Shown piece by piece: positions 1 through 6,063 of a stretch of DNA of 6,063 nt. This stretch comes from Candidatus Bathyarchaeota archaeon (GTDB lineage: Archaea; Thermoproteota; Bathyarchaeia; RBG-16-48-13; GCA-020355125). The notes below the pieces were generated by a model, which saw only the letters and a list, made by a program, of their open reading frames with translations, was not told the DNA's origin and did not search any database. Location: assembly GCA_030671165.1 (NCBI GenBank), contig DAOVAG010000059.1, positions 1-6,063 on the forward strand. Direction: 5' to 3'. Numbering within the stretch: position 1 is the stretch's first letter; every line of letters starts with the position of its first letter. The translations under genes were made by a program, and so were the position numbers.

Positions 1-1997
1 GCATAAATTTGTGAATCTGTGAAATGGCGCATTGTAATTGCATCTAGTGGACATTCAGCACCACAAGTACCACACCCTGCACATGCTGCCTCAATAGTTT
101 CTGCGGTGTTCATATCCTTATTAATGACGATTGCGTTGTAGGGACAGACTTTTACACATAATCCACAGATGTTACATTTTTCAGGATTTACACTTGAGGT
201 GATGGCTTCAACTGTAACCTTTCCCTTAGCCATCAGAATACCCGCACGAGCCGCTGCAGCGCTTGCTTGAGTCACACTATCCTTTATGTCTTTTGGAGAT
301 TCACAGCAACCAGCAAGGAAAACACCTCCAGTTGGTGCGTCTACAGGTTTCAATTTAGGATGGGATTCCATAAAAAATCCATCTGCAGTTCTAGATAGGG
401 TGAGAAGACGCTGGACTTTGTCGCTATCTTGTCTGGGTTCAATGCCGATGGATAGAACCACCATTCCAACATCTACTTCGTACAATTCTTTACGCAGTGT
501 ATCTTCTCCGATTAAGCGTAGATTTTTTGTGTCTGGATTCTCAATAATTTCTGCAGGTAATCCACGAATAAATTTCACTCCTTCTTTTTTTGCTCTTAGA
601 TATAAATCCTCGAAACCTTTTCCGAAGGCTCTTATATCTATATAGAACACATAGATTTGAGTATCAGGCCAATGTTCTTTAATGATTAGAGTATCCTTTA
701 TTGTATTCATGCAGCATACATTGCTACAATATGAGTGCCCCTTCTCCTCAGAACGAGAACCTACACATTGAATAAAAGCGACCGTGGATGGACTCTTTAA
801 ATTACTTGGACGGATCAGATGCCCTCCAGTTGGACCACCTGCGTTTATCAAACGTTCAAACTCTAATGAAGTAATTACATCTTGAAACTTACCATATTTG
901 TATCTTTTAATAGATGTAGGATCACATACACTTGCACCGGTCGCAGTAATAATTGTGCCAATATCCAATTCCACAGTTTCAGGTTTCATCTCAAAATCTA
1001 TTGCACGTTTATCACATGCTTCATAACATTTAGAACATGCAAGTATTTCAGACGTAAGGCAAAGATCTCGATCTATCATAAAAATAGAGGGGACAGCTTG
1101 AGGAAACGGTTTATAAATTGCATGTCTCATTGAGAGTCCTACATCGAACTTATCTGGAACCATCACTGGACAAACTTTTGTACAATCATCACAGCTCGTA
1201 CACTCTTTAGTTACATATCTGGGTTTCTTTAAGACTTTAACTTTGAAATTTCCAATGTATCCTTTGACTTCAGTAACCTCACTGTTTACTAGTAAGTCAA
1301 TGTTTGGATGTCTCCCAATTTCGGACATTTTAGGAGCTAGGATACATATGGAACAGTCCATTGTTGGGAAGGTCTTGTCAATTTGAGCCATCGTTCCTCC
1401 AATGCTTGGTTCCTTCTCGACAAGGTATACTTTATAACCAGTATCGGCTAAATCTAGTGCTGCTTGGATACCTGCAACACCACCTCCGAGCACTAAAGCT
1501 TTCTTAAAAACTGGAACTTCGATTTCTTCTTGGGGTTCGAGTAATGCTGCTTTTGCAACACTCATTTTCACTAGATCTTTAGCTTTTTCTGTTGCTTCTT
1601 CTTTTTCATGTAAATGAACCCAACTGCAATGTTCTCTAATGTTAGCCATCTCAAAAAGGTACTTATTCAAACCAGCTTCTTCACAGATTTTCCTAAATGT
1701 TGGTTCATGAAGGCGCGGTGAACAAGAAGCCACCACAACTCGATTCAGTTTTTGTTCTATGATGTCTGTCCTGATCATTTCTAGACCTGGATCAGAACAG
1801 ACATATCTATAATCCTTCGAAAGCGCGACATGGGGTAGAGAAGATGCAAACTCCGCCACCTCTTCGCATTTAACAGAACCAGCTATGTTTAACCCACAGT
1901 GACACACATAAACGCCAATTCTAAGATCATTACTTTGTACCGTGGATTGTTGTATCTCCTCTTTGCTATCAATACTTGTATATGTCACACTATTCAC
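1..1997 (-). CDS. hdrA: HdrA: heterodisulfide reductase subunit A-type bifurcating flavoprotein (3' end cut by window edge)
   Basis: FAD iron-sulfur subunit of the cytoplasmic HdrABC family; in known members it is the flavin site that splits electrons between ferredoxin and a high-potential acceptor. About 665 residues are visible. They start with an N-terminal HdrA domain (CHC at 32-34, C67, ASCSPR around C92, C124). The FAD Rossmann motif GGGVAG is at 171-176, and the family motif DCSIC has C215 and C218. An inserted ferredoxin module has cysteines 266/269/272/276 and 313/321/324/328. The HdrA signatures FIQCVGSR (C411) and YCSNVCC (424-429) follow, then LAGCC at 564-565. Two C-terminal [4Fe-4S] motifs have C608/611/614/618 and C639/642/645/649. 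The last visible stretch, MRHFTDSQI, is the usual HdrA ending, so only a few residues (or a fused extra domain) should lie beyond position 1. No in-frame ATG precedes the conserved CHCG; I chose the GTG at 1997, with a GTGA at 2008-2011 as a weak ribosome site. The GTG at 1988 is an alternative. It is divergent from the HdrC-reductase fusion. The family is certain; the physiological partner is not. Confidence 0.93.
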   Translation of the reverse strand, partial: MNSVTYTSIDSKEEIQQSTVQSNDLRIGVYVCHCGLNIAGSVKCEEVAEFASSLPHVALSKDYRYVCSDPGLEMIRTDIIEQKLNRVVVASCSPRLHEPTFRKICEEAGLNKYLFEMANIREHCSWVHLHEKEEATEKAKDLVKMSVAKAALLEPQEEIEVPVFKKALVLGGGVAGIQAALDLADTGYKVYLVEKEPSIGGTMAQIDKTFPTMDCSICILAPKMSEIGRHPNIDLLVNSEVTEVKGYIGNFKVKVLKKPRYVTKECTSCDDCTKVCPVMVPDKFDVGLSMRHAIYKPFPQAVPSIFMIDRDLCLTSEILACSKCYEACDKRAIDFEMKPETVELDIGTIITATGASVCDPTSIKRYKYGKFQDVITSLEFERLINAGGPTGGHLIRPSNLKSPSTVAFIQCVGSRSEEKGHSYCSNVCCMNTIKDTLIIKEHWPDTQIYVFYIDIRAFGKGFEDLYLRAKKEGVKFIRGLPAEIIENPDTKNLRLIGEDTLRKELYEVDVGMVVLSIGIEPRQDSDKVQRLLTLSRTADGFFMESHPKLKPVDAPTGGVFLAGCCESPKDIKDSVTQASAAAARAGILMAKGKVTVEAITSSVNPEKCNICGLCVKVCPYNAIVINKDMNTAETIEAACAGCGTCGAECPLDAITMRHFTDSQIY

Positions 1998-2030
1998 ATC
2001 GTAATATTCACTGTTTCTAAAGTAAAATAG

Positions 2031-2060
2031 ATAACAAATATATATATAATTAAAAAAAAA
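2031..2060. promoter_or_regulatory. Divergent TATA-rich promoter region between hdrA and the HdrC-reductase gene
   Basis: The 122-base gap between the two start codons holds an alternating AT tract at 2038-2048 followed by nine A residues at 2052-2060. On the plus strand the tract is preceded by ATAACAA at 2031-2037, which resembles an archaeal BRE. A start about 25 bases downstream (near 2068) would leave a leader of roughly 50 bases. Read on the minus strand, the same tract would start transcription near 2018 and leave a leader of about 20 bases before the GTG at 1997. Placement fits both genes, but such AT-rich sequence can look like a TATA box by chance. Confidence 0.45.
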
Positions 2061-2106
2061 TATTGGGTCACATTGTAATTATATCGCATGAATGTTTAGT
2101 CTCTGT

Positions 2107-2110
2107 GGAG
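2107..2110 (+). promoter_or_regulatory. Ribosome binding site that decides the start of the HdrC-reductase gene
   Basis: GGAG lies nine bases ahead of the ATG at 2120. The frame is open further upstream to a TTG at 2063, but that codon has no such motif and would sit at or before the predicted transcription start. A later in-frame ATG at 2135 is 24 bases from the motif. The ATG at 2120 is therefore preferred. Confidence 0.6.
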
Positions 2111-2119
2111 ATTTATGAA

Positions 2120-3568
2120 ATGCCAATCATAAAGATGGAAGCGATAAAGACGTCTATTGAACTTCTTGAAGAACTATTAGATGTTGAGAAATTGGAACAC
2201 TGCAACGAATGCGGCATTTGTACTTCTACTTGCCCAATTGTGAAAGTGATTCCAGACGATTACAATCCAAGAATTCTTCTTCAAGATATCTTTCATAATG
2301 TGAACGAGGCACTAAAAGAAGTTGAGCCCTGGTTATGTGCTTGGTGCAATAGATGTGTTGAACAATGCCCTCAAAAGATAGATTTACCGCAAATATTTTT
2401 TGTTGCCAGGAATCTCGCAGCTGAACATGGATATTTATCTAAGTATAAGGAAGCTTTGAAGATTATTGGGAAAGAGATTCCTCTTGCAGGAATTTGTGGA
2501 TTAGTCTGCTTTGAAAAAGTTAATAAACAATCATCTTTCACCATTTTCAAAAATTTTGTTACCCAAGAACTGAAAAAAAAGATAAAGACAGTAAAACCAA
2601 TATTGTCAAGACATTTTGAGAAAGTAGCTATAATTGGTTCAGGACCCGCTGGAATGACAGCAGCCTATGAATTAATAAAAATGGGATATCAAGTAACGAT
2701 TTTTGAATCTCACCCTAAACCTGGTGGTATGTTTAGAGAAGGTATTCCTGAATATCGTTTACCTAGAGACGTGGTTACCACGGAGATTGAATATATTACA
2801 AAATTAGGCGTGGAGATTAAAACGAATACTGTTCTAGGTAAAGATGTAACACTCGATGAGCTCAAATCAGATTACAATGCAATATTCATTGCTACTGGAG
2901 CTCAAAGAAGTCAAAAACTTAACATTGAAGGGGAATGGCTGAAAGGAGTCACATATGCAATTGACCTTTTGAGAAAGATGAATACTGGAAAAAAGGTGAA
3001 TATAGGTAAGAGAATCGCCATTATTGGTGGAGGTAATGTAGCAATTGATGCTGCTCGAACTCTTATCCGTCTTAAACCTGACGCTGTCAACGTTTTATAT
3101 AGGCGATCAAGAGAAGAGATGCCTGCAAACCCTTGGGAAGTTCAACAAGCGGAAAAAGAAGGGATTATGTTTCATTTCTTAGTAGCCCCCAAAAAGATTG
3201 TAGGCGATTTTACAGGTCTTAAGGCTGTAGAATGTATACGTATGAAATTAGGTGAACTTGACGAGAAAGGTAGAAAGCAACCAATACCCATTGAAGGATC
3301 CGAGTTTCTAATGGAATTAGACACGGTAATATTAGCTATTGGTGAATTTCCAGATCTTTACTTCTTACATGATGGAATCGGTATTACCTCAAGAAATACA
3401 CTAAAAGTGAACCAGATTACTCTTGAAACCAGTTCAGAAGGTATCTTCGCAGGTGGAGATGTTGTATCAGGACCAGCTACAGTTATCGAAGCAATAGTTG
3501 CTGGAAAGAAGGGTGCTTTCTCTATCCATAACTATCTCGAAAGTAAAAGGTTACCAAAGAAGGACTAG
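2120..3568 (+). CDS. HdrC-like ferredoxin domain fused to a GltD/NfnL-type NAD(P)H:FAD oxidoreductase
   Basis: Soluble iron-sulfur flavoprotein of 482 residues from the chosen ATG. Residues 28-38 (C28/31/34/38) and 73-83 (C73/76/79/83) are two CX2CX2CX3CP motifs about 45 residues apart, with a tryptophan-rich PWLCAWCNRC second motif. This is the layout of HdrC and related two-cluster domains. A short linker carries ICGLVC (C126, C130), reminiscent of the CGRVC segment of GltD N-terminal domains but lacking its other cysteines. The FAD site GSGPAG is at 173-178, followed by PGGMFREGIPEYRLPR, typical of the glutamate synthase small subunit/NfnL family. The NAD(P) Rossmann motif GGGNVAID is at 303-310, followed by YRRSREEMPA at 327-336; a family FAD motif, AGGD, is near 444-447. 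Known relatives move electrons between NAD(P)H and ferredoxin or a partner subunit. No glutamate synthase large subunit is in view, and HdrA is adjacent and divergent, so a role as pyridine-nucleotide module for an HdrA or AOR complex is inferred. It could also be a stand-alone NAD(P)H:ferredoxin oxidoreductase or sulfide dehydrogenase-like enzyme. Confidence 0.88.
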   Translation: MPIIKMEAIKTSIELLEELLDVEKLEHCNECGICTSTCPIVKVIPDDYNPRILLQDIFHNVNEALKEVEPWLCAWCNRCVEQCPQKIDLPQIFFVARNLAAEHGYLSKYKEALKIIGKEIPLAGICGLVCFEKVNKQSSFTIFKNFVTQELKKKIKTVKPILSRHFEKVAIIGSGPAGMTAAYELIKMGYQVTIFESHPKPGGMFREGIPEYRLPRDVVTTEIEYITKLGVEIKTNTVLGKDVTLDELKSDYNAIFIATGAQRSQKLNIEGEWLKGVTYAIDLLRKMNTGKKVNIGKRIAIIGGGNVAIDAARTLIRLKPDAVNVLYRRSREEMPANPWEVQQAEKEGIMFHFLVAPKKIVGDFTGLKAVECIRMKLGELDEKGRKQPIPIEGSEFLMELDTVILAIGEFPDLYFLHDGIGITSRNTLKVNQITLETSSEGIFAGGDVVSGPATVIEAIVAGKKGAFSIHNYLESKRLPKKD

Positions 3569-3867
3569 CAAAAACAAGAATTAAAGCACGTTTCACCAAA
3601 CCTTTACTCAACACCCTGATCATATGTTAAGGTTAAAGAAGAATTAATCTTTCATTATTTATTAATAAAATATTAAAAAAAAACAATTCATCTACCAGAA
3701 CAAATCTAATCCATTAAAAATAGCAAATATTGATGTAACATGCTATACTTACACACTCTATATTTTTCAAAAAGATTAATAAACTAGATATTCCGAAAGT
3801 GTGCATATTTATTTAAAAGCATCAGTCTTAACGACAATCCATATGTAATTCGCTCTTTTTGACTATT
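3569..3867. other. Gene-free convergent intergenic region
   Basis: This stretch lies between the 3' ends of two converging genes and is very AT-rich. The longest ATG-started frame I found on the plus strand is 15 codons (from about 3740), with no ribosome site; I see no tRNA-like fold. It holds short T and A tracts on both strands, including TTTTTCAAAAA at 3763-3773, and a weak AAAGA/TCTTT pairing near 3637-3655 followed by T-rich sequence that could end the plus-strand transcript. Nothing else can be supported. Confidence 0.6.
3675..3683 (-). terminator. Possible oligo-T terminator of the polyferredoxin transcript
   Basis: Nine A residues on the plus strand give a nine-T run on the minus strand, about 185 bases beyond the polyferredoxin stop codon, followed by more T-rich sequence. 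Archaeal RNA polymerase can stop at oligo-T runs without a hairpin. The distance is long and the region is AT-rich throughout, so this is only a candidate. Confidence 0.25.
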
Positions 3868-4818
3868 CTAATTACTCTTTCGACGCCTACTTTCAATAAG
3901 GTTTGGCACTTTTTTCCATGATTTGGCAGCTAATTCTTTTGATGCTGCTTTATAAGATACAAAATTTTCAAGAAGTGTAATCCATGTTGCGGATATTATA
4001 GGCTCATGTAATATTCGATTAATAGTGACATTAATGGCATTTTTCGGACATACATTTTGGCAAGCTTTGCAGAAAACGCAATTATTCTGATTGAGTGTAA
4101 TTTTTCCATCTTTAGTGCTATTTATTGCTCTACTGGGACATATGTCCATGCATACTTGGCAGTTTGGAGGACATTTATTTGTATCAACCGTTGCTGATCC
4201 CTCAAAAATTTTATTAACACTAATCGCTCCATGGGGACACGCAAATTCACAACCTTTACAATAAATACAGAGGGCTGTATTTAATTTAACATCCGCAATT
4301 TTTTTCCAATGTAAAATGTTGGATTTTGTTGAAGAGAGCACTTGAATGTCTTCTTTTTGAACTGTCACCTCTATCGCATTTCTTGGACAGCTCTCCATGC
4401 AATTTAGTTCACAATTTGTTTTACAGATCTCTTGATCGATACTAATGTTCTTGATTAACCGTGGAATCGATTCATTTTGTATGCACATAGCGATTTTTTC
4501 ATTTTTTTGTTTGTTTACATTTATTCTTTTTTCGTATACCCAAGCTTCTAAAGCATTCAAAGGACAGAAAACGGTGCAAATACCACACATTATACATGAA
4601 TCCGTATCTATCTTTAGAGAAGGAAAGCGAAGCAGTCTGCCGTTTTCTATTGAAGCCGGGTCAATAGTTATTGATTTTTTGGGACAAACCTCAGCACATA
4701 TACCGCACCCATTACATAAATCGCGATTAAGGATAATAAGGTCTCGTCTACCTAAAGTCTTCCTTTCGAGACGTAATTCCTTTTTTCTTTCCTTTTTTAT
4801 TATATTCCCGGTCATCAT
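3868..4818 (-). CDS. Polyferredoxin with six predicted [4Fe-4S] clusters (FwdF/FmdF-like)
   Basis: A 316-residue electron-wire protein with 24 cysteines arranged in six cluster motifs: C35/38/41/45, C75/78/81/85, C132/136/140/144, C184/187/190/194, C216/220/223/227 and C247/250/253/257, each ending in CP. Four have the standard CX2CX2CX3C spacing. The third is CX3CX3CX3C and the fifth CX3CX2CX3C. A further lone cysteine, C112, follows the second motif. No signal peptide or membrane helix is visible, so it should be cytoplasmic. The N-terminus is strongly basic and helical in character (residues 8-25), and the tail ends in RRRKSN. The start is the first of two ATGs, directly after an in-frame TAA and ACT codon; no clear Shine-Dalgarno motif is visible. 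The family resembles the polyferredoxins FwdF/FmdF and MvhB. It is divergent from the AOR-family gene with a 213-base gap, and polyferredoxins are known partners of AOR enzymes (AorA of AorABC), so it probably carries electrons for that enzyme (inference). It could instead serve several oxidoreductases. Confidence 0.9.
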   Translation of the reverse strand: MMTGNIIKKERKKELRLERKTLGRRDLIILNRDLCNGCGICAEVCPKKSITIDPASIENGRLLRFPSLKIDTDSCIMCGICTVFCPLNALEAWVYEKRINVNKQKNEKIAMCIQNESIPRLIKNISIDQEICKTNCELNCMESCPRNAIEVTVQKEDIQVLSSTKSNILHWKKIADVKLNTALCIYCKGCEFACPHGAISVNKIFEGSATVDTNKCPPNCQVCMDICPSRAINSTKDGKITLNQNNCVFCKACQNVCPKNAINVTINRILHEPIISATWITLLENFVSYKAASKELAAKSWKKVPNLIESRRRKSN

Positions 4819-4870
4819 AGTTTATTCATCTTTTCACGGTCTAAAAATACCTTGATGGTTTTTCTATCAA

Positions 4871-4897
4871 CTATTTTAAATATAAAAAGCTTTTTCC
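4871..4897 (-). promoter_or_regulatory. Probable TATA/BRE promoter of the polyferredoxin gene
   Basis: On the minus strand GGAAAAAGC is followed by TTTTTATATTTAAAATAG, a good match to an archaeal BRE plus TATA box. Transcription starting about 25 bases on, near 4857, would leave a leader of about 40 bases before the ATG at 4818. The inference rests on sequence and position only. Confidence 0.45.
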
Positions 4898-4952
4898 ACC
4901 TTTTTTCTTTGATAATAATGAAAGTTTTTGTATACACATCAAGTTGTATGGG

Positions 4953-4981
4953 TTAAATATTAATAACATATTTAATATTAA
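4953..4981 (+). promoter_or_regulatory. AT-rich promoter and possible operator ahead of the AOR-family gene
   Basis: TTAAATAT at 4953-4960 is repeated as its inverse ATATTTAA at 4968-4975, seven bases apart. The 10-base palindrome TTAATATTAA follows at 4972-4981. Either half could act as a TATA box, placing a transcription start near 4983-5000, some 30 to 50 bases ahead of the ATG. Overlap of an inverted repeat with the TATA region is how many archaeal repressors act. The low sequence complexity means the symmetry may be chance. Confidence 0.35.
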
Positions 4982-4989
4982 GCATGGAA

Positions 4990-5018
4990 CGGCTTATTAT
5001 TAGTAATTAGATTAGCCG
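4990..5018 (+). promoter_or_regulatory. GC-rich inverted repeat in the AOR leader
   Basis: CGGCT at 4990-4994 pairs with AGCCG at 5014-5018 across a 19-base AT-rich loop. It stands out in an otherwise AT-rich leader and ends five bases before the GGAG ribosome site. It could be a small leader hairpin affecting translation, or a protein-binding dyad. If transcription starts near 5000 the left arm is not in the message, which would favour the second reading. The stem is short. Confidence 0.25.
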
Positions 5019-5022
5019 GAAT

Positions 5023-5026
5023 GGAG
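5023..5026 (+). promoter_or_regulatory. Ribosome binding site of the AOR-family gene
   Basis: GGAG is five bases ahead of the ATG at 5032. It overlaps another ATG at 5021 whose frame stops after 12 codons, so the 5032 start, which opens directly into the conserved AOR N-terminus, is the right one. Confidence 0.6.
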
Positions 5027-5031
5027 CGAAA

Positions 5032-6063
5032 ATGTCAGGTTACAATTATAAAATTTTGATTGTGGATTTGACTGATCAAAAAACAAAGGTTGAAGAGCTT
5101 TCTAAGTCATTTTGTAAAAAGTTTTTAGGAGGAAATGGTTTTGGCATAAAATTACTTTATGATCACGTCAAATCGGGAATCGATCCTCTGAGCCCTGATA
5201 ATGTAGTTGTCTTTGCTGTAGGACCATTTCTTGGAACTTCAATTCCGACCAGTGGGAAATATATAGTCTACTCGAAGTCTCCTTTAACTGGTTTTCAAGG
5301 CGAATCTGTATCCTCAAGCTTCTGGGGACATTCCCTAAAAATGGCGGGATATGATTGCCTTATTATCAAGGGAAGGGCAAAGAGACAATCCTACCTTTTC
5401 ATTGATGATGATATCATTGAATTTCGGAGTGCAAGAGAACTGTGGGGAAAGGACTGCATAGAGACAGAAAGACTCATCCGAGAGAAGATAGGGGATGATA
5501 ACGTCCACGTTGTTACGATTGGACCGGCTGGTGAGAATCTCGTTCGATTTGCATGTATTTATAATGATGGTCGATTTGCCGGAAGAACTGGGATAGGCGC
5601 AGTCTTGGGATCGAAGCAGATAAAAGCAGTAGCTGTTCGTGGATCAAACACTATAACAGTGGATAAACCTGACGAGTTGTTAGATTTATGCGTTGATTTA
5701 ATTGAAAGATGTCGTAATAGTCCAACTACACTAACATACAGAACTGTTGGAACCACTGGTAAATTTGACCAATTCTATAAAGCTGGTATAGTGCCTGTAA
5801 ATAATTTTCAGAGAAGTACTTTTGAAGGAACAGAACTCGTAAGTGAAGATATTAGGAATATTTCAGCGGAATTTATGATGGAACATTATTTGAACAAGCC
5901 CATGGGTTGTCTAGGATGTGCTATTGCTTGTGATCACATTCACTTCATCAGAGATGGAATTTATAAGAATACTGTTGTTGGAGTTGATTATGAAACTATT
6001 TATGCACTTGGGTCAAATTGTGGGGTTAAATATTTCCCTGCGATTGCCAAAGCCAATGAGCTT
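5032..6063 (+). CDS. aor: Aldehyde:ferredoxin oxidoreductase (AOR) family tungstoenzyme, N-terminal 344 residues (cut by window edge)
   Basis: Family members hold a tungsten bis-pyranopterin cofactor and one [4Fe-4S] cluster and typically oxidise aldehydes to acids with ferredoxin, or reduce acids; the BamB branch reduces benzoyl-CoA. Visible features in order: the start MSGYNYKILIVDLT; the LGGNGFG loop near residues 31-37; the pterin-domain stretch SKSPLTGFQGES with WGHSLKMAGYDCLIIKG (roughly 82-118); AGRTGIGAVLGSKQIKA from 183; the cluster motif CLGCAIAC with C293, C296 and C300, in close agreement with C288/291/295 of the Pyrococcus furiosus enzyme; and DYET at 319-322, the region that carries an active-site glutamate in that enzyme. 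The fourth cluster cysteine and the C-terminal domain (family length about 600 residues) lie past the window. The second residue after the middle cysteine is usually reached through a proline (GCP); here it is GCA. The gene is divergent from the polyferredoxin. Membership of the family is secure, but the substrate cannot be read from this half. Confidence 0.92.
   Translation, partial: MSGYNYKILIVDLTDQKTKVEELSKSFCKKFLGGNGFGIKLLYDHVKSGIDPLSPDNVVVFAVGPFLGTSIPTSGKYIVYSKSPLTGFQGESVSSSFWGHSLKMAGYDCLIIKGRAKRQSYLFIDDDIIEFRSARELWGKDCIETERLIREKIGDDNVHVVTIGPAGENLVRFACIYNDGRFAGRTGIGAVLGSKQIKAVAVRGSNTITVDKPDELLDLCVDLIERCRNSPTTLTYRTVGTTGKFDQFYKAGIVPVNNFQRSTFEGTELVSEDIRNISAEFMMEHYLNKPMGCLGCAIACDHIHFIRDGIYKNTVVGVDYETIYALGSNCGVKYFPAIAKANEL

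Noticed and set aside
286..645. Open frame on the plus strand (119 codons)
   Set aside because: It lies opposite the FAD domain of HdrA, whose minus-strand frame is continuous and strongly conserved there; the plus-strand product is serine-rich with no recognisable motif.
882..1133. Open frame on the plus strand (83 codons), cysteine and phenylalanine rich
   Set aside because: It is opposite the inserted ferredoxin domain of HdrA; the composition follows from the antisense of that region.
2038..2060. AT dinucleotide run plus A9 as a microsatellite or replication-related repeat
   Set aside because: It is only about 23 bases long and sits where both divergent genes need a promoter; a TATA region explains it better.
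2063..2119. TTG start that would add 19 residues to the HdrC-reductase fusion
   Set aside because: There is no ribosome site at that start, it falls at or before the likely transcription start, and the added residues match nothing in the family; GGAG points to the ATG at 2120.
3569..3867. Possible small RNA, tRNA or small protein gene in the convergent gap
   Set aside because: No cloverleaf, no GC-rich fold and no frame above 15 codons with a ribosome site was found.
4445..4855. Open frame on the plus strand (136 codons) with hydrophobic stretches like membrane helices
   Set aside because: The Phe/Ile/Ser runs are the antisense of Lys/Arg/Asn-rich segments of the polyferredoxin, which has 24 correctly placed cysteines in its own frame. 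It also crosses the polyferredoxin promoter.
5559..5756. Open frame on the minus strand (65 codons)
   Set aside because: It is opposite the conserved GRTGIGAVLGSK region of the AOR-family gene and has no ribosome site or known motif.
1..6063. Mobile element, CRISPR or defence system
   Set aside because: No transposase or integrase motif, terminal inverted repeats or regularly spaced repeats are visible; all four genes are metabolic redox genes of similar base composition.

Overview
The window reads as an archaeal (or archaeal-like anaerobe) chromosome segment that carries four redox genes and little else. The coding parts are AT-rich and the gaps more so. The grounds for an archaeal origin are an HdrA of methanogen-type length and cysteine pattern, a polyferredoxin of FwdF/FmdF style, a tungsten aldehyde:ferredoxin oxidoreductase (AOR) family protein, and TATA-like boxes placed sensibly ahead of the genes. 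An uncultured anaerobic archaeon (Asgard, Bathyarchaeia or Archaeoglobi-like) would fit, but I cannot name the lineage, and an anaerobic bacterium with the same enzyme families is not excluded.

Layout: 1-1997 (minus) is HdrA, cut off by the left edge very near its C-terminus. A short AT-rich divergent promoter region follows. 2120-3568 (plus) encodes a flavoprotein in which an HdrC-like two-cluster ferredoxin domain is fused to a GltD/NfnL-type FAD/NAD(P) reductase. A gene-free convergent gap lies at 3569-3867. 3868-4818 (minus) encodes a polyferredoxin with six predicted [4Fe-4S] clusters. A second divergent promoter region lies at 4819-5031. 5032-6063 (plus) encodes the N-terminal 344 residues of an AOR-family tungstoenzyme, cut by the right edge.

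How the genes may work together (inference): the AOR-family enzyme would exchange low-potential electrons with a substrate, the polyferredoxin would wire them onward, and the HdrC-NAD(P)H reductase fusion together with HdrA would couple them to a pyridine nucleotide, possibly by flavin-based electron bifurcation or confurcation. The parts list recalls two known modular systems: BamB-I of class II benzoyl-CoA reductase (AOR-family BamB plus HdrA-type BamE) and the bacterial AorABC enzyme (polyferredoxin, AOR and an NAD-linked flavoprotein). The genes are not one operon here: orientation alternates - + - +, giving two divergent pairs, each with its own AT-rich control region. No RNA gene, mobile element, CRISPR array or long repeat was seen.
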